Shown here one piece after another: positions 26,370 to 34,535 of a stretch of DNA of 55,660 nucleotides (the stretch's first letter is position 1; every line of letters begins with the position of its first letter). The position numbers and the translations under genes were made by a program. The stretch comes from an uncultured Lachnospiraceae bacterium (lineage in GTDB: Bacteria > Bacillota > Clostridia > Lachnospirales > Lachnospiraceae): positions 1 to 55,660 of the forward strand of contig CANDGI010000019.1 in assembly GCA_947384285.1 (NCBI GenBank), read 5' to 3'. The notes under the pieces were generated by a model. That model searched no databases. It was not told the DNA's origin and worked only from the letters and a program-made list of their open reading frames with translations.

Positions 26370-27386
26370 TCAAAACAGCAGCTTCACCTTCGTTCCCTTT
26401 CCCGCTTCCGATTCCAGCATTATCTTGTGCCCCAGCTTATCCAATATTTTCTTCACCAGATACAAGCCTATGCCGGAAGCTTTCTTATCGCTTCTGCCGT
26501 TATAGCCGGTATATCCTTTATCAAAGACCCGGGGCAGGTCTTCCGGCAGAATTCCGATTCCCGTGTCCCTTACTACAAGGCATCCATTTTCCATATAAAT
26601 AAAAATATCCCCGGCAGAGGTATACTTGATGGCATTGCTTAAAATCTGCTCCAATACAAAGACCAGCCATTTCTCATCCGTCACTGCTTTCTCCTGTAAA
26701 GGCTCATAGTGGAGGGTTAGCTTTCTGCGGATAAACATGGGCGCATATTTGCGCACCGCCTGGCAGATGAGGCTGTCCAGTTCATATTCCTGCAATACGA
26801 AATCATTGATGCTGCTGTTCAACCGGAGGTACTGCAATACCATCTCTACATACTGCTCAATCTTAAACAATTCCGACTTTATTTCCCGTTTCTGCTGGTA
26901 ATATTGCTCCGCCGAGAGGAACTCCCCCTCGCCCTGGCTTTCATCCGCCATGGCCGGCTCCTGCTGCAATAACAAACGCATAGCCGCTATAGGCGTCTTA
27001 ATCTGGTGCGTCCATAACGTAAAATAATCGGTTACCTCCGCTTTTTCCTGAATAATCTCTCCTACCTGGCGGGTACGCTCTACCTGGGCGTTTTCCAGCA
27101 GCAATTGATATAACCTTTCTATTTCATCTTCTGGCTCAGGAAGCTTCTCCGTCCCGTTTTTCACCGCCTCCAGCTGCCATTCCAGCTCCTTGGCTTTCCT
27201 GCAGTAACGAAGGCTGTCTACAGCCAGAACAGCCGCTGCAATCAACAGGCACAGCCCTATGGCATATACCGCAGGCTCCATCGGAAGCTGGTACAAATAT
27301 ACCACCACTGCAAAGACAGCCCCAAAGACCAGATACATAAAAATCCCTGCCCTGTGGCGTCTGGCATAAGCATTAATCCACCGCAT
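26370..27386 (-). CDS. BceS-type intramembrane-sensing histidine kinase
   Basis: 338 residues. Two adjacent membrane helices at about 14-30 and 37-57 with almost no loop between them mark the intramembrane-sensing class. The phosphoacceptor is His127 in LWTHQIKTPIAAM. The ATPase domain has EQILSNAIKYTS (N box), VVRDTGIGILPEDL (G1) and SGIGLYLVKKIL (G2). ATG 27386 is used; it overlaps the response-regulator gene by 14 bases. The likely input comes from the Bce-type permease in the same unit. Confidence 0.93.
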   Translation of the reverse strand: MRWINAYARRHRAGIFMYLVFGAVFAVVVYLYQLPMEPAVYAIGLCLLIAAAVLAVDSLRYCRKAKELEWQLEAVKNGTEKLPEPEDEIERLYQLLLENAQVERTRQVGEIIQEKAEVTDYFTLWTHQIKTPIAAMRLLLQQEPAMADESQGEGEFLSAEQYYQQKREIKSELFKIEQYVEMVLQYLRLNSSINDFVLQEYELDSLICQAVRKYAPMFIRRKLTLHYEPLQEKAVTDEKWLVFVLEQILSNAIKYTSAGDIFIYMENGCLVVRDTGIGILPEDLPRVFDKGYTGYNGRSDKKASGIGLYLVKKILDKLGHKIMLESEAGKGTKVKLLF

Positions 27387-28044
27387 ACCCAATCCCTTTC
27401 CTGGTTTTTATGATATCAGCGACTCCCACGGCTTCCAGCTTCTTGCGAAGCCGCGCCACATTTACCGTCAATGTATTATCATCAATAAAGCTGTCTGACT
27501 CCCACAAAAGCTCCATCAATTTATCCCTGGTCACAATCTTTCCCTTCTGTTCCAGCAGCGCTTTTAAAATTCCCATCTCATTTTTCGTAAGCTCCACCTG
27601 TTTCCCTTCGTAAGTGGCAATCCCCCGGCTGCTGTCAAAAATCATTCCCTTATGCTCCAATAGATGGCTCTCCCCTGCAAAATCATAAGTCCTCCGAAGC
27701 ATAGCCTGCACCTTTGCCTGCAGCACATTCAAATCAAAGGGCTTGGCAACAAAGTCATCTCCCCCCATATTGACCGCCATAACAATATTCATATTATCCG
27801 AAGCTGAGGAAATGAAAATCACAGGCGTTTTGGAAATCTTACGGATTTCATCGCACCAATGGAACCCGTTATAAAACGGAAGGGAAATATCCATCAGCAC
27901 AAGCTGAGGGCTTTCTTTCACAAAAACCTGCAGCACATCCCCAAAATCCTCCGTGCATACCACCTGATACCCCCAGCCCTCCATATGGCTCTTGATGGCT
28001 CTGGCAATTACCTCATCGTCTTCCACTACCAACAGCTTATACAC
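27373..28044 (-). CDS. BceR-type OmpR-family response regulator
   Basis: 223 residues. Receiver domain: Asp9-Asp10 region in LLVVEDDEV, phosphoacceptor Asp52 in LVLMDISLP, conserved lysine in FVAKPFDLNVL. A winged-helix OmpR/PhoB domain follows (VTRDKLMELLWESDSFIDDNTL in parts, then VNVARLRKKL). The start is a GTG at 28044, chosen because GGAGGCGGCGCG precedes it; an upstream ATG at 28062 would bury that site. It is the first gene of the five-gene transporter/two-component unit. Confidence 0.93.
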   Translation of the reverse strand: MYKLLVVEDDEVIARAIKSHMEGWGYQVVCTEDFGDVLQVFVKESPQLVLMDISLPFYNGFHWCDEIRKISKTPVIFISSASDNMNIVMAVNMGGDDFVAKPFDLNVLQAKVQAMLRRTYDFAGESHLLEHKGMIFDSSRGIATYEGKQVELTKNEMGILKALLEQKGKIVTRDKLMELLWESDSFIDDNTLTVNVARLRKKLEAVGVADIIKTRKGIGYAVD

Positions 28045-28137
28045 CGCGCCGCCTCCTTGCATCTATTCTTTTCACTCTTCCACCTTCCTCAAAACAGCTC
28101 CATAATTCTCCCACGCAGCCTTCTCTGATTATCATCC

Positions 28138-29208
28138 TCATTCCCTGGATTTATCAATCTTATTGCGGATTTCCTGCATCTGGTAATCCAGCTCCTCGAT
28201 GGAATCCGCACAGGCTTTCAGCTGTCTTACGATTTCATCCGCATCCCCTACATCCTTTTTATATTTCAATTTATGTTCCAGGCTGGCCCAGAAATCCATT
28301 GCAATGGTGCGGAACTGCAGCTCCACCTTCATATATTCTTTTTTATCAGACAAAAAAATCGGCACGTTTAAAATCAAGTGAAGGCTCCGGTATCCGTTGG
28401 GCTTGGGCGCTTTGATATAATCCTTTTCCCGTACCAGAAAAATATCATCCTGGCTGGTGAAAAGCTCTGCCAGGCGGTAAATATCATCTGGGAAAGAACA
28501 AATCACCCGGACTCCCGCAACATCCGTCAGGTTCTCCCGGATGCTTTCTACCGTAACGGGAAAACCCTTCCGCGCTAATTTTTCGAAAATGCTGGATGGG
28601 GATTTCAGCCTGCTCTTGATGGATTCAAAGGGGTTCCTGTTATATTCCTGTGAAAACTCTTCATTCAATACCTTAAGCTTCGTCTCCACCTCCATAATGG
28701 CCGCCCGGTATTCCATCATCAAGCGGCTGAAGGGCTTTGCCTTGCGCAGCTGCTCCTCCTGCATCTGAATGATGTGGGACTGCCGTTTCAGCGCTTTCTC
28801 CTGCTCCTGCACTTTCTGCTCCAATTGATTTTTGTAGGAGAATAATTCCACGGCATTCCGAATCCGTTTCCGGACAATGGAGCCTTCAAAGGGCTTATGT
28901 ATAAAATCAGAAACTCCTAATTCAAAGCACTGATTTTCCGCTTCCACCGTAAATTCCCCGCTTATCACAAGAATCGGAATCCTCCTCATCCATCCCCTGC
29001 TTTTCATCTCTGCAATCACCGCATACCCGTCCATCCCCGGCATATGCAGATCAAGAAGGACGACTGCCGTTTCCTTCCGATACTGCTCCAATTTCTGCAG
29101 AGCCTGCTTCCCGTCCTCCGCCAGCTCTACCTTATAGTCATCCTCCAGTATATTTTTCAGCAGCTCACGATTGATTTCTACATCATCTACTACAATTATC
29201 CTCTGCAT
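28138..29208 (-). CDS. Response-regulator receiver fused to (p)ppGpp synthetase
   Basis: 356 residues. Residues 1-120 are a complete receiver domain: Asp8/Asp9, phosphoacceptor Asp53 in LLDLHMPGMDG, Ser83 and Lys105 in FIHKPFEGS. A charged coiled coil spans about 122-165. Residues about 175-350 are a RelA/SpoT synthetase domain with TDVAGVRVI (228-236), KPNGYRSLH (269-277) and KVELQFRT (294-301, Glu296). There is no HD hydrolase domain. The expected activity is GTP/GDP plus ATP to pppGpp/ppGpp under phosphorylation control. GGAGAGCAATAGG sets ATG 29208. No partner kinase is adjacent except the Bce-type one downstream. Confidence 0.9.
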   Translation of the reverse strand: MQRIIVVDDVEINRELLKNILEDDYKVELAEDGKQALQKLEQYRKETAVVLLDLHMPGMDGYAVIAEMKSRGWMRRIPILVISGEFTVEAENQCFELGVSDFIHKPFEGSIVRKRIRNAVELFSYKNQLEQKVQEQEKALKRQSHIIQMQEEQLRKAKPFSRLMMEYRAAIMEVETKLKVLNEEFSQEYNRNPFESIKSRLKSPSSIFEKLARKGFPVTVESIRENLTDVAGVRVICSFPDDIYRLAELFTSQDDIFLVREKDYIKAPKPNGYRSLHLILNVPIFLSDKKEYMKVELQFRTIAMDFWASLEHKLKYKKDVGDADEIVRQLKACADSIEELDYQMQEIRNKIDKSRE

Positions 29209-29244
29209 CCTATTGCTCTCCGTCCAGATATCATAATATGACAA

Positions 29245-29274
29245 ATCCACTTGTCATTCTCATAACAAGTGGAT
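29245..29274. terminator. Inverted repeat between the DUF6465-like gene and the alarmone synthetase gene
   Basis: ATCCACTTGT (29245-29254) and ACAAGTGGAT (29265-29274) form a perfect 10-bp stem with a 10-base loop. On the minus strand it follows the DUF6465-like stop and is trailed by TTTGTCATATT, so it could be a weak terminator or a regulatory hairpin in the leader of the synthetase gene. Confidence 0.5.
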
Positions 29275-29300
29275 CATAATTTTCTGTATGCCTTATCTTC

Positions 29301-29747
29301 TTATAGTGCAACGCCGCCTGCAATCTTTTCGTTGATTACGTAATATGCCATATTTTCTTCTGGCTTAATGTACAAGCGGATTGATTTAATGGATGATTCC
29401 CTGTGTCCCTCTGCAATATAAGCTTGCTTTGCTTTTTCCATAATCTCTTTTGTAAAAATCTCCTGGCCATGGAACTGAAGGTAAATCTCCTCCACTTTTT
29501 CTGTTTTTTTAGTCTCTGTCTTTTTCGCTGGGGATTTCTTCACTGGCTTTTTCACGCTGGTCTCTTTCTTCGCTGCTTCCTTTTTTGTCTCTTCTGCCTT
29601 TACTTCTGTCTTTGCTTCTGCTTTCTTAGCTGCTGTGGTCTTCGTTGTAGTCTTTGTCTCTGCTTTTGCTGCAGCCTCTTCTTTTACTTCTGCTGGTTTT
29701 GCTGTTGTTGTTTTTACTGGGGTTACCTTGTCATCTTTCTTTTCCAT
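29301..29747 (-). CDS. DUF6465-like lysine/alanine-rich protein
   Basis: 148 residues in two parts. Residues 1-85 are a highly charged low-complexity region of K, A, E and T (TTTAKPAEVKEEAAAKAE and similar), probably disordered. Residues 86-148 are an ordered domain (EEIYLQFHGQEIFTKEIM ... IKSIRLYIKPEENMAYYVIN in parts) resembling the DUF6465 family of Lachnospiraceae. The role is unknown. The gene lies 21 bp behind the HPr-like gene and is probably co-transcribed. Confidence 0.75.
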   Translation of the reverse strand: MEKKDDKVTPVKTTTAKPAEVKEEAAAKAETKTTTKTTAAKKAEAKTEVKAEETKKEAAKKETSVKKPVKKSPAKKTETKKTEKVEEIYLQFHGQEIFTKEIMEKAKQAYIAEGHRESSIKSIRLYIKPEENMAYYVINEKIAGGVAL

Positions 29748-29768
29748 TCTTTATTTCCTCCCTGATTA

Positions 29769-30023
29769 TTACTGACAGACTAAAAATTTTTCCATTGCCA
29801 ACAGTGCTTCTTCTTCATCGCTTCCATCGGCCACTATATTTACAGTCATTCCCTTTGACGGATTAAATGCCATGATTCCCATAATACTCTTTGCATTGAT
29901 TCTTGCCTCGCTGCTTTCCAATCTGATCTCACTGTCAAACTGACAAGCTACCTGCACCAGCTCTGCAATTGGATTACTGTACTCTTTCGCTACATTAGAT
30001 ACAATAATTTTTTTTTCGCTCAT
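29769..30023 (-). CDS. HPr/Crh-like protein lacking the phosphorylatable histidine
   Basis: 84 residues, HPr length and fold. The region that in HPr holds His15 reads KEYSNPIAEL, with Tyr at position 15. The regulatory serine is kept: Ser46 in NAKSIMGIMAF. This is the state seen in Bacillus Crh, which serves only catabolite repression and not PTS sugar transport. It could be phosphorylated by HPr kinase and act with CcpA. ATG 30023 is chosen (AAAGAGAGATAAG); an upstream in-frame ATG at 30041 would shift the numbering by six and lacks a ribosome site. Confidence 0.82.
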   Translation of the reverse strand: MSEKKIIVSNVAKEYSNPIAELVQVACQFDSEIRLESSEARINAKSIMGIMAFNPSKGMTVNIVADGSDEEEALLAMEKFLVCQ

Positions 30024-30292
30024 CTTATCTCTCTTTCTCATGTACTACTACGTTCTCATGTACCACTATGACACAACCTGCTCACTCCATGCGCTATATA
30101 CCGTAATAAATATAACCCAACCAATCTTCTTTTTCAAGGGGTTTCTGAAAAACTGGTAATTTCCACTGAAATAATGTCTTATCTGCAAGAAAAACTGAAC
30201 ATTTTTTCAAATATTTTTCCAGCTTCAACCACAATTATCACCCTAAAGTACTATCCCAGCCCCTGTTTACAGTATAATATGAAAGCTAATGC

Positions 30293-30358
30293 TTCCACAG
30301 CGGGACGGCCATGCGGCCTGTCATACGGCAGGCTGGGCATGATTGAATATTTACGATA
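30293..30358. repeat. 66-bp dispersed repeat (family B), intergenic copy
   Basis: This 66-bp block matches 50418-50483 at 54 of 66 positions with no gaps, including GGCCATGCGGCC and AGGCTGGGCATGAT. The other copy lies inside the PRTase coding sequence. The 382-bp gap 30024-30405 otherwise holds AT-rich sequence and a direct repeat GTACATGAGAA (minus strand, near 30035 and 30055) just upstream of the HPr-like gene. No gene is seen in it. Confidence 0.7.
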
Positions 30359-30405
30359 TCCCGCTTTTTAAAGCACACTCATAGTTATCTCACAAAATGC
30401 CAATC

Positions 30406-31584
30406 TCATTCCTGCCTGTGATATGCTTTATCTACCTGGATTACCACAAAATGATCCTCTCCCAGTCTCTGTTTCACATAACTCTGGATCTGTTTTTTCA
30501 GTGCCTCATCGCTGAGTTTATATTCATACGGAATCACAATGTCAAAAATCAGGTTTGTGTGGGAGGTTCCCAGCACCACCCTGAAATCATGCATGGAAAT
30601 AATCGGGTCGATGGCGCGAATTATTTCCTCCACATTTTTTTTCAAGCTTAAAATATGCTGATCCTCTGTCACAATTGGATCCATATGGATCACCGCGTCA
30701 CAATTCAATTTCCTGCGCAGCTCCACCTCTGTATTATCAATCACATCATGCAGCTCCAATATATTCCCCTCTGCGGGAACCTCCGCGTGAAGGGAAATCA
30801 TAAGCCTGCCTGGGCCGTAATCGTGGACCAGCAGGTCATGGATGCCACATATTTCCTCCTGTGCCAGTACGATTTCCTCGATCTGGTGCACCAGTGTTTC
30901 CTCCGGCGCCTGGCCAAGGAGGGGATCTAACGTTTCCTTTGCCGCCTGAATCCCTGCATAGAAAATAAAGATTCCCACCAGAACGCCGCACCAGCCGTCG
31001 ATTTTTAATCCGGTTATCTCTCCTGCCGCCGCAGCCAAAAGAACTGCCGTTGTGGCGCAGACGTCGCTCAAGCTGTCGGTTGCTGTGGCGCGCATAGCCG
31101 CAGAATCTACTTTTTTCCCAATCCTGTAATTATAATATGCCATATAAAGTTTGACAAGAATGGAAATGGCTAAAATAATTCCTGTGAGCATTCCAAACTG
31201 CACCGGCTGGGGATGGAGGATTTTGCTTACCGAAGTTTTTACCAATTCCACAGCCATCAAAAGGATGGCTCCTGACACAATCAGCCCGGCAATATATTCT
31301 ATCCTCCCGTGCCCAAAGGGATGGCCCACATCCGGCTTTGCCCCCGCCATTTTAAAGCCAACCAGGGTGACACAGGAGGAGCCTGCATCCGACAGGTTAT
31401 TCACAGCATCCGCAGTGATTGAGATGGAATGGCTGATGGTTCCTGCCAGAAATTTTCCCAGAAACAAAAAAATGTTCAAAACAATCCCCACCGTTCCGCA
31501 GAGCATTCCATACTGCTGCCGGACTTTCGGGTTTTTTACATCTTCTTTTTCTTTTATCAGTAAATTTATCAATATTGTTACCAT
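30406..31584 (-). CDS. Cation diffusion facilitator (CDF) metal transporter
   Basis: 392 residues. Proton-driven efflux of divalent metals such as Zn2+, Mn2+ or Fe2+. Membrane segments are visible from about residue 27; the metal-site pattern is SITADAVNNLSDAGS at about 56-70 and VGHPFGHGRIEYIAG at about 86-100, and the C-terminal cytoplasmic domain (about 200-290, HDLLVHDYGPGRLMISLHAEV in parts) is CDF-like. The protein has about 90 further residues beyond, an extra ferredoxin-like domain. ATG 31584 is preferred for the AGAGGGCAGAT site; an upstream ATG at 31608 is possible. Confidence 0.9.
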   Translation of the reverse strand: MVTILINLLIKEKEDVKNPKVRQQYGMLCGTVGIVLNIFLFLGKFLAGTISHSISITADAVNNLSDAGSSCVTLVGFKMAGAKPDVGHPFGHGRIEYIAGLIVSGAILLMAVELVKTSVSKILHPQPVQFGMLTGIILAISILVKLYMAYYNYRIGKKVDSAAMRATATDSLSDVCATTAVLLAAAAGEITGLKIDGWCGVLVGIFIFYAGIQAAKETLDPLLGQAPEETLVHQIEEIVLAQEEICGIHDLLVHDYGPGRLMISLHAEVPAEGNILELHDVIDNTEVELRRKLNCDAVIHMDPIVTEDQHILSLKKNVEEIIRAIDPIISMHDFRVVLGTSHTNLIFDIVIPYEYKLSDEALKKQIQSYVKQRLGEDHFVVIQVDKAYHRQE

Positions 31585-31844
31585 ATCTGCCCTCTGAAAT
31601 TTTTCCATATCCTGTTATCCCAAAAGCACGTTTTCCTACTATTGTATGCGGATTCCTTGTGGGATAGACATCAAACATGTATTATCTCCTGATTTTATGG
31701 ATATCATAGTATCATTTAAAAATGCCTTTTCAGACAATTATACTTCAATTAAGGTTTTTTGTAAAATGAAACCTGAATGTTCCGTTAAAATTTATTTTTG
31801 ACGTAATGGAAGGAAAACTTTTCATAGTATTTTTCCTAAATCCG

Positions 31845-31853
31845 TGTTATAAT
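31845..31853 (+). promoter_or_regulatory. Extended -10 promoter of the NCS2 permease
   Basis: TGTTATAAT matches TGnTATAAT exactly, 56 bp before the start at 31909. The 324-bp divergent gap 31585-31908 has an AT-rich stretch and TTGACG at 31798 too far upstream to serve as its -35. I looked for the conserved core of a purine riboswitch and did not find it. Confidence 0.55.
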
Positions 31854-31908
31854 GATTCCCGTATTTGCAATTTAAACAATTCCACACATTGAAAAGGAGA
31901 GTAAATTT

Positions 31909-33279
31909 ATGTTGGAAAAATTTTTCAAGCTGGAAAGCAATAACACCACCGCAAAGACGGAAGTGATTGCAGGATTTACAACTTTCATGACCATGGCGTA
32001 CATCCTTGCCGTAAATCCCAATATCCTGTCTGCAGCCGGCATGGATCCCAATGCCGTACTGATTGCCACAGCACTGGCTTCCTTTGTGGGTACGCTGCTT
32101 ATGGCTCTGATGGCGAATTATCCCTTCGCATTGGCTCCCGGCATGGGACTGAATGCCTATTTCGCCTACACGGTAGTCATCGGCAGAGGCTACTCCTGGC
32201 AGATTGCCCTGCTGGCTGTCTTTATCGAGGGTGTTATCTTTATCATTTTGTCCCTCACCAATGTCCGTGAAGCAATCTTCAATGCCATCCCCGCCACCTT
32301 AAAGGCTGCTGTCAGCGTGGGAATCGGCTTGTTTATCGCTTTTATCGGCCTGCAGGATGCGAAATTAATTGTACACAGCGATTCCACACTGGTTACATAC
32401 CAGGTCTTTAAGGGAGAAAACTTCCGTTCCATAGGCGTAGGCGCCATCCTGGCATTAATCGGCGTGTTGTTTACCGCAATCCTGCTGGTGAAACAGGTAA
32501 AAGGCGGCATCCTGGTCGGCATCCTTGGCACTTGGGTTCTAGGCATTCTCTGTGAGCTTACCGGCATTTATGTGCCCTCCCCGGATGCAGGCATGTATTC
32601 CGTCATTCCTTCCGGGTTTGTAAGCCTTGATTTCTCTTCCTTCAAGGAAACCTTCGGTGCAGTTTTTACCGCTGATTTCAGCAATCTAAAAATTTTAGAT
32701 TTGGCTGTTGTCATGTTCTCTTTCTTATTCGTAGATTTGTTTGACACGCTGGGAACCTTGATTGGCGTTTCCTCCAAAGCGGACATGCTGGACGAAGAAG
32801 GAAAGCTGCCAAGAATCAAACCTGCACTGCTTTCTGACGCAATTGCCACCTGCGTGGGAGCTGTTTTCGGAACCTCCACAACTACTACTTACGTGGAAAG
32901 CGCTTCCGGCGTAACGGCAGGAGGCCGCACTGGGCTTACTTCCCTGACTACGGCGCTGTTATTCCTGCTGTCCGTTATCTTCTCCCCGTTATTCCTAAGC
33001 ATTCCCTCCTTCGCTATCGCTCCCGCATTGATTATCGTAGGCTTCTACATGATGGGTTCTGTAGCGAAAATTGATTTCGAGGACATGGGAGACGCAATTC
33101 CGGCATTCCTCTGCATCGTGGCTATGCCTCTTGCTTACAGCATATCAGAGGGAATTGCCGTTGGGGTAATCTCCTGGACATTGATTAACCTGCTGACTGG
33201 CAAGGCAAAAGAAAAGAAAATCAGTATTTTGATGTATATTTTGACCATCTTATTTATTTTAAAATATGTGCTTCTTTAA
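31909..33279 (+). CDS. NCS2-family purine permease (AzgA/PbuG-like)
   Basis: 456 residues, about twelve to fourteen membrane segments. It probably imports adenine, guanine or hypoxanthine by proton symport. The start FFKLESNNTTAKTEVIAGFTTFMTMAYIL (in parts: AGFTTFMTMAYILAVNP), FALAPGMGLNAYFAY, FVDLFDTLGTLIG and TTTTYVESASGVTAGGRTG (in parts) are signatures of the AzgA-like branch. GAAAAGGAGAGTAAATTT precedes the ATG. It is followed by a strong terminator. Confidence 0.93.
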   Translation: MLEKFFKLESNNTTAKTEVIAGFTTFMTMAYILAVNPNILSAAGMDPNAVLIATALASFVGTLLMALMANYPFALAPGMGLNAYFAYTVVIGRGYSWQIALLAVFIEGVIFIILSLTNVREAIFNAIPATLKAAVSVGIGLFIAFIGLQDAKLIVHSDSTLVTYQVFKGENFRSIGVGAILALIGVLFTAILLVKQVKGGILVGILGTWVLGILCELTGIYVPSPDAGMYSVIPSGFVSLDFSSFKETFGAVFTADFSNLKILDLAVVMFSFLFVDLFDTLGTLIGVSSKADMLDEEGKLPRIKPALLSDAIATCVGAVFGTSTTTTYVESASGVTAGGRTGLTSLTTALLFLLSVIFSPLFLSIPSFAIAPALIIVGFYMMGSVAKIDFEDMGDAIPAFLCIVAMPLAYSISEGIAVGVISWTLINLLTGKAKEKKISILMYILTILFILKYVLL

Positions 33280-33282
33280 AAT

Positions 33283-33612
33283 TCAGGAAAAGTCCAGAGC
33301 CTTCTTACACTGGCCTGGACTTTTCCTTTTAGAAAAATAATTTTTATGGATTTTACGAAATGCATTTCCCGATGCTCTCAATTTTCCCATCTGCTTTTTC
33401 ATATCTTTTTGGAACTTACCGGATCTCTCAACACCAAATCCATTTTCAATATATCCTGCAATATCTACCACATTATAATTTGATAACGCCCTGGCACTGC
33501 TCCCATACTCTTCCCGCCTTCCATCTTGACTGCACATGGTTCTATGGCCTCTATATTTATCTATTGCAGCACGCAGAAAATTTTTAGCAATTATCCAATT
33601 GATAAATTTCAT
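33283..33612 (-). CDS. Doubtful small ORF of unknown function
   Basis: 109 residues from an ATG at 33612, basic and not recognised. It contains ALSNYNVVDIAGYIENGFG and ends inside the NCS2 terminator (KSPGQCKKALDFS is encoded by the stem). It overlaps the end of the GNAT gene by 29 bases and has no good ribosome site. The middle looks protein-like, so it may be a remnant, but it may also be chance. The rest of the 304-bp gap holds only the terminator. Confidence 0.2.
   Translation of the reverse strand: MKFINWIIAKNFLRAAIDKYRGHRTMCSQDGRREEYGSSARALSNYNVVDIAGYIENGFGVERSGKFQKDMKKQMGKLRASGNAFRKIHKNYFSKRKSPGQCKKALDFS
33286..33330 (+). terminator. Intrinsic terminator of the NCS2 permease
   Basis: GGAAAAGTCCAGAGCC (33286-33301) pairs with GGCCTGGACTTTTCC (33312-33326) with a single bulge, and TTTT follows. 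It starts six bases after the NCS2 stop codon. Confidence 0.85.
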
Positions 33613-34381
33613 ATGCGGGATATGCCCTGTCAAAATGGTAGCCTAACTTTTCTGCCAATTTGACGGACCACATGTTCTGGGCATCCCAGCTTGGGTACAA
33701 CCCCCGCTCCATACATTCCAGAATCAGCCTGGCTCCACACACGGATGCCAGGCCTTTTCTTCTGAAATCCTCCCTGGTTCCAATCTCTATCTCAATTCCT
33801 TCCCGGTACACCGTGTAAGAGGATGCCCCCGATACCAGTTCCCCATGAAAAAGCACTGCGGCGCCCAACCCTCGTCTGCGGTAGTCCTCATAATCTGCAA
33901 ACTGGGACGTAAAATCCACAGACCATGGAGATTTCCTGGTCTGTTCAAATATTTCTTCGTCTATCAATTTTACCCCATAGCCTTTTGGAAGGCTCTCCAC
34001 AATTCTCCTCAAATGCTCTCTGTCAAAAATACCTGGCTCCTTCTTTATGGCATACCGCTCTACCCGCCTGCAGCTGCCGCCATAAGCCTTCTCAATTTCC
34101 CTTGCCCAGCTTTCTCCTGTCTCATCCATGGGCGGCACCATAATCACAAATTTCCTGACCTGGTTTCTTATCTCCTCTGCCACCAGCTTTTGATTTGGTC
34201 TTCCTGCAAAAAAACAGAAGTCCGCCAACAGGATTCTGGCGGATACCGGATGATTTTCATTATCTGCCCACGCTTCTCCCATGCATCCTTCCAGGCAGGA
34301 CCAGATGAGGGATTCCTCCCATCCGGCAAACAGCGGGGCAATTTTTTCCATATTTTCCTTTTCTATCTTATAAATGCTCAT
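33584..34381 (-). CDS. GNAT-family acetyltransferase (GNAT_acetyltran type)
   Basis: 265 residues, the typical length of the PF12746-like GNAT family. An N-terminal helical domain (about 1-130) precedes the acetyltransferase fold, which has GAAVLFHGELVSGASSY and the CoA-binding IEIGTREDFRRKGLASVCGARLI (in parts: TREDFRRKGLASV). Substrate unknown. ATG 34381 is set by AAAAGGAGTGCAAAG; the frame is open to 34423 without a ribosome site. Confidence 0.85.
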   Translation of the reverse strand: MSIYKIEKENMEKIAPLFAGWEESLIWSCLEGCMGEAWADNENHPVSARILLADFCFFAGRPNQKLVAEEIRNQVRKFVIMVPPMDETGESWAREIEKAYGGSCRRVERYAIKKEPGIFDREHLRRIVESLPKGYGVKLIDEEIFEQTRKSPWSVDFTSQFADYEDYRRRGLGAAVLFHGELVSGASSYTVYREGIEIEIGTREDFRRKGLASVCGARLILECMERGLYPSWDAQNMWSVKLAEKLGYHFDRAYPAYEIYQLDNC

Positions 34382-34535
34382 CTTTGCACTCCTTTTCTGC
34401 CGTCTGGGGCTGATTGATTTCATCCTTCGCCTGCCAATTGCTGCTCAAGACCATGGTATATTTTGAACACATCTGGAAAATCTCGATACGATTGGCCAGA
34501 AAGAAAATGCAGTTGAGCCTGTCGCATAAGAAAAA

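Noticed and set aside
29403-29765. Plus-strand ORF rich in Cys, Phe and Leu
   Set aside because: It is the mirror of the Lys/Ala-rich low-complexity region of the DUF6465-like gene.
30174-30371. Plus-strand ORF of 65 residues in the gap before the CDF gene
   Set aside because: It has no ribosome site and contains the family-B repeat; coding is unlikely.
31585-31908. Purine riboswitch before the NCS2 permease
   Set aside because: No three-way-junction core or conserved loop sequences could be found in this gap.
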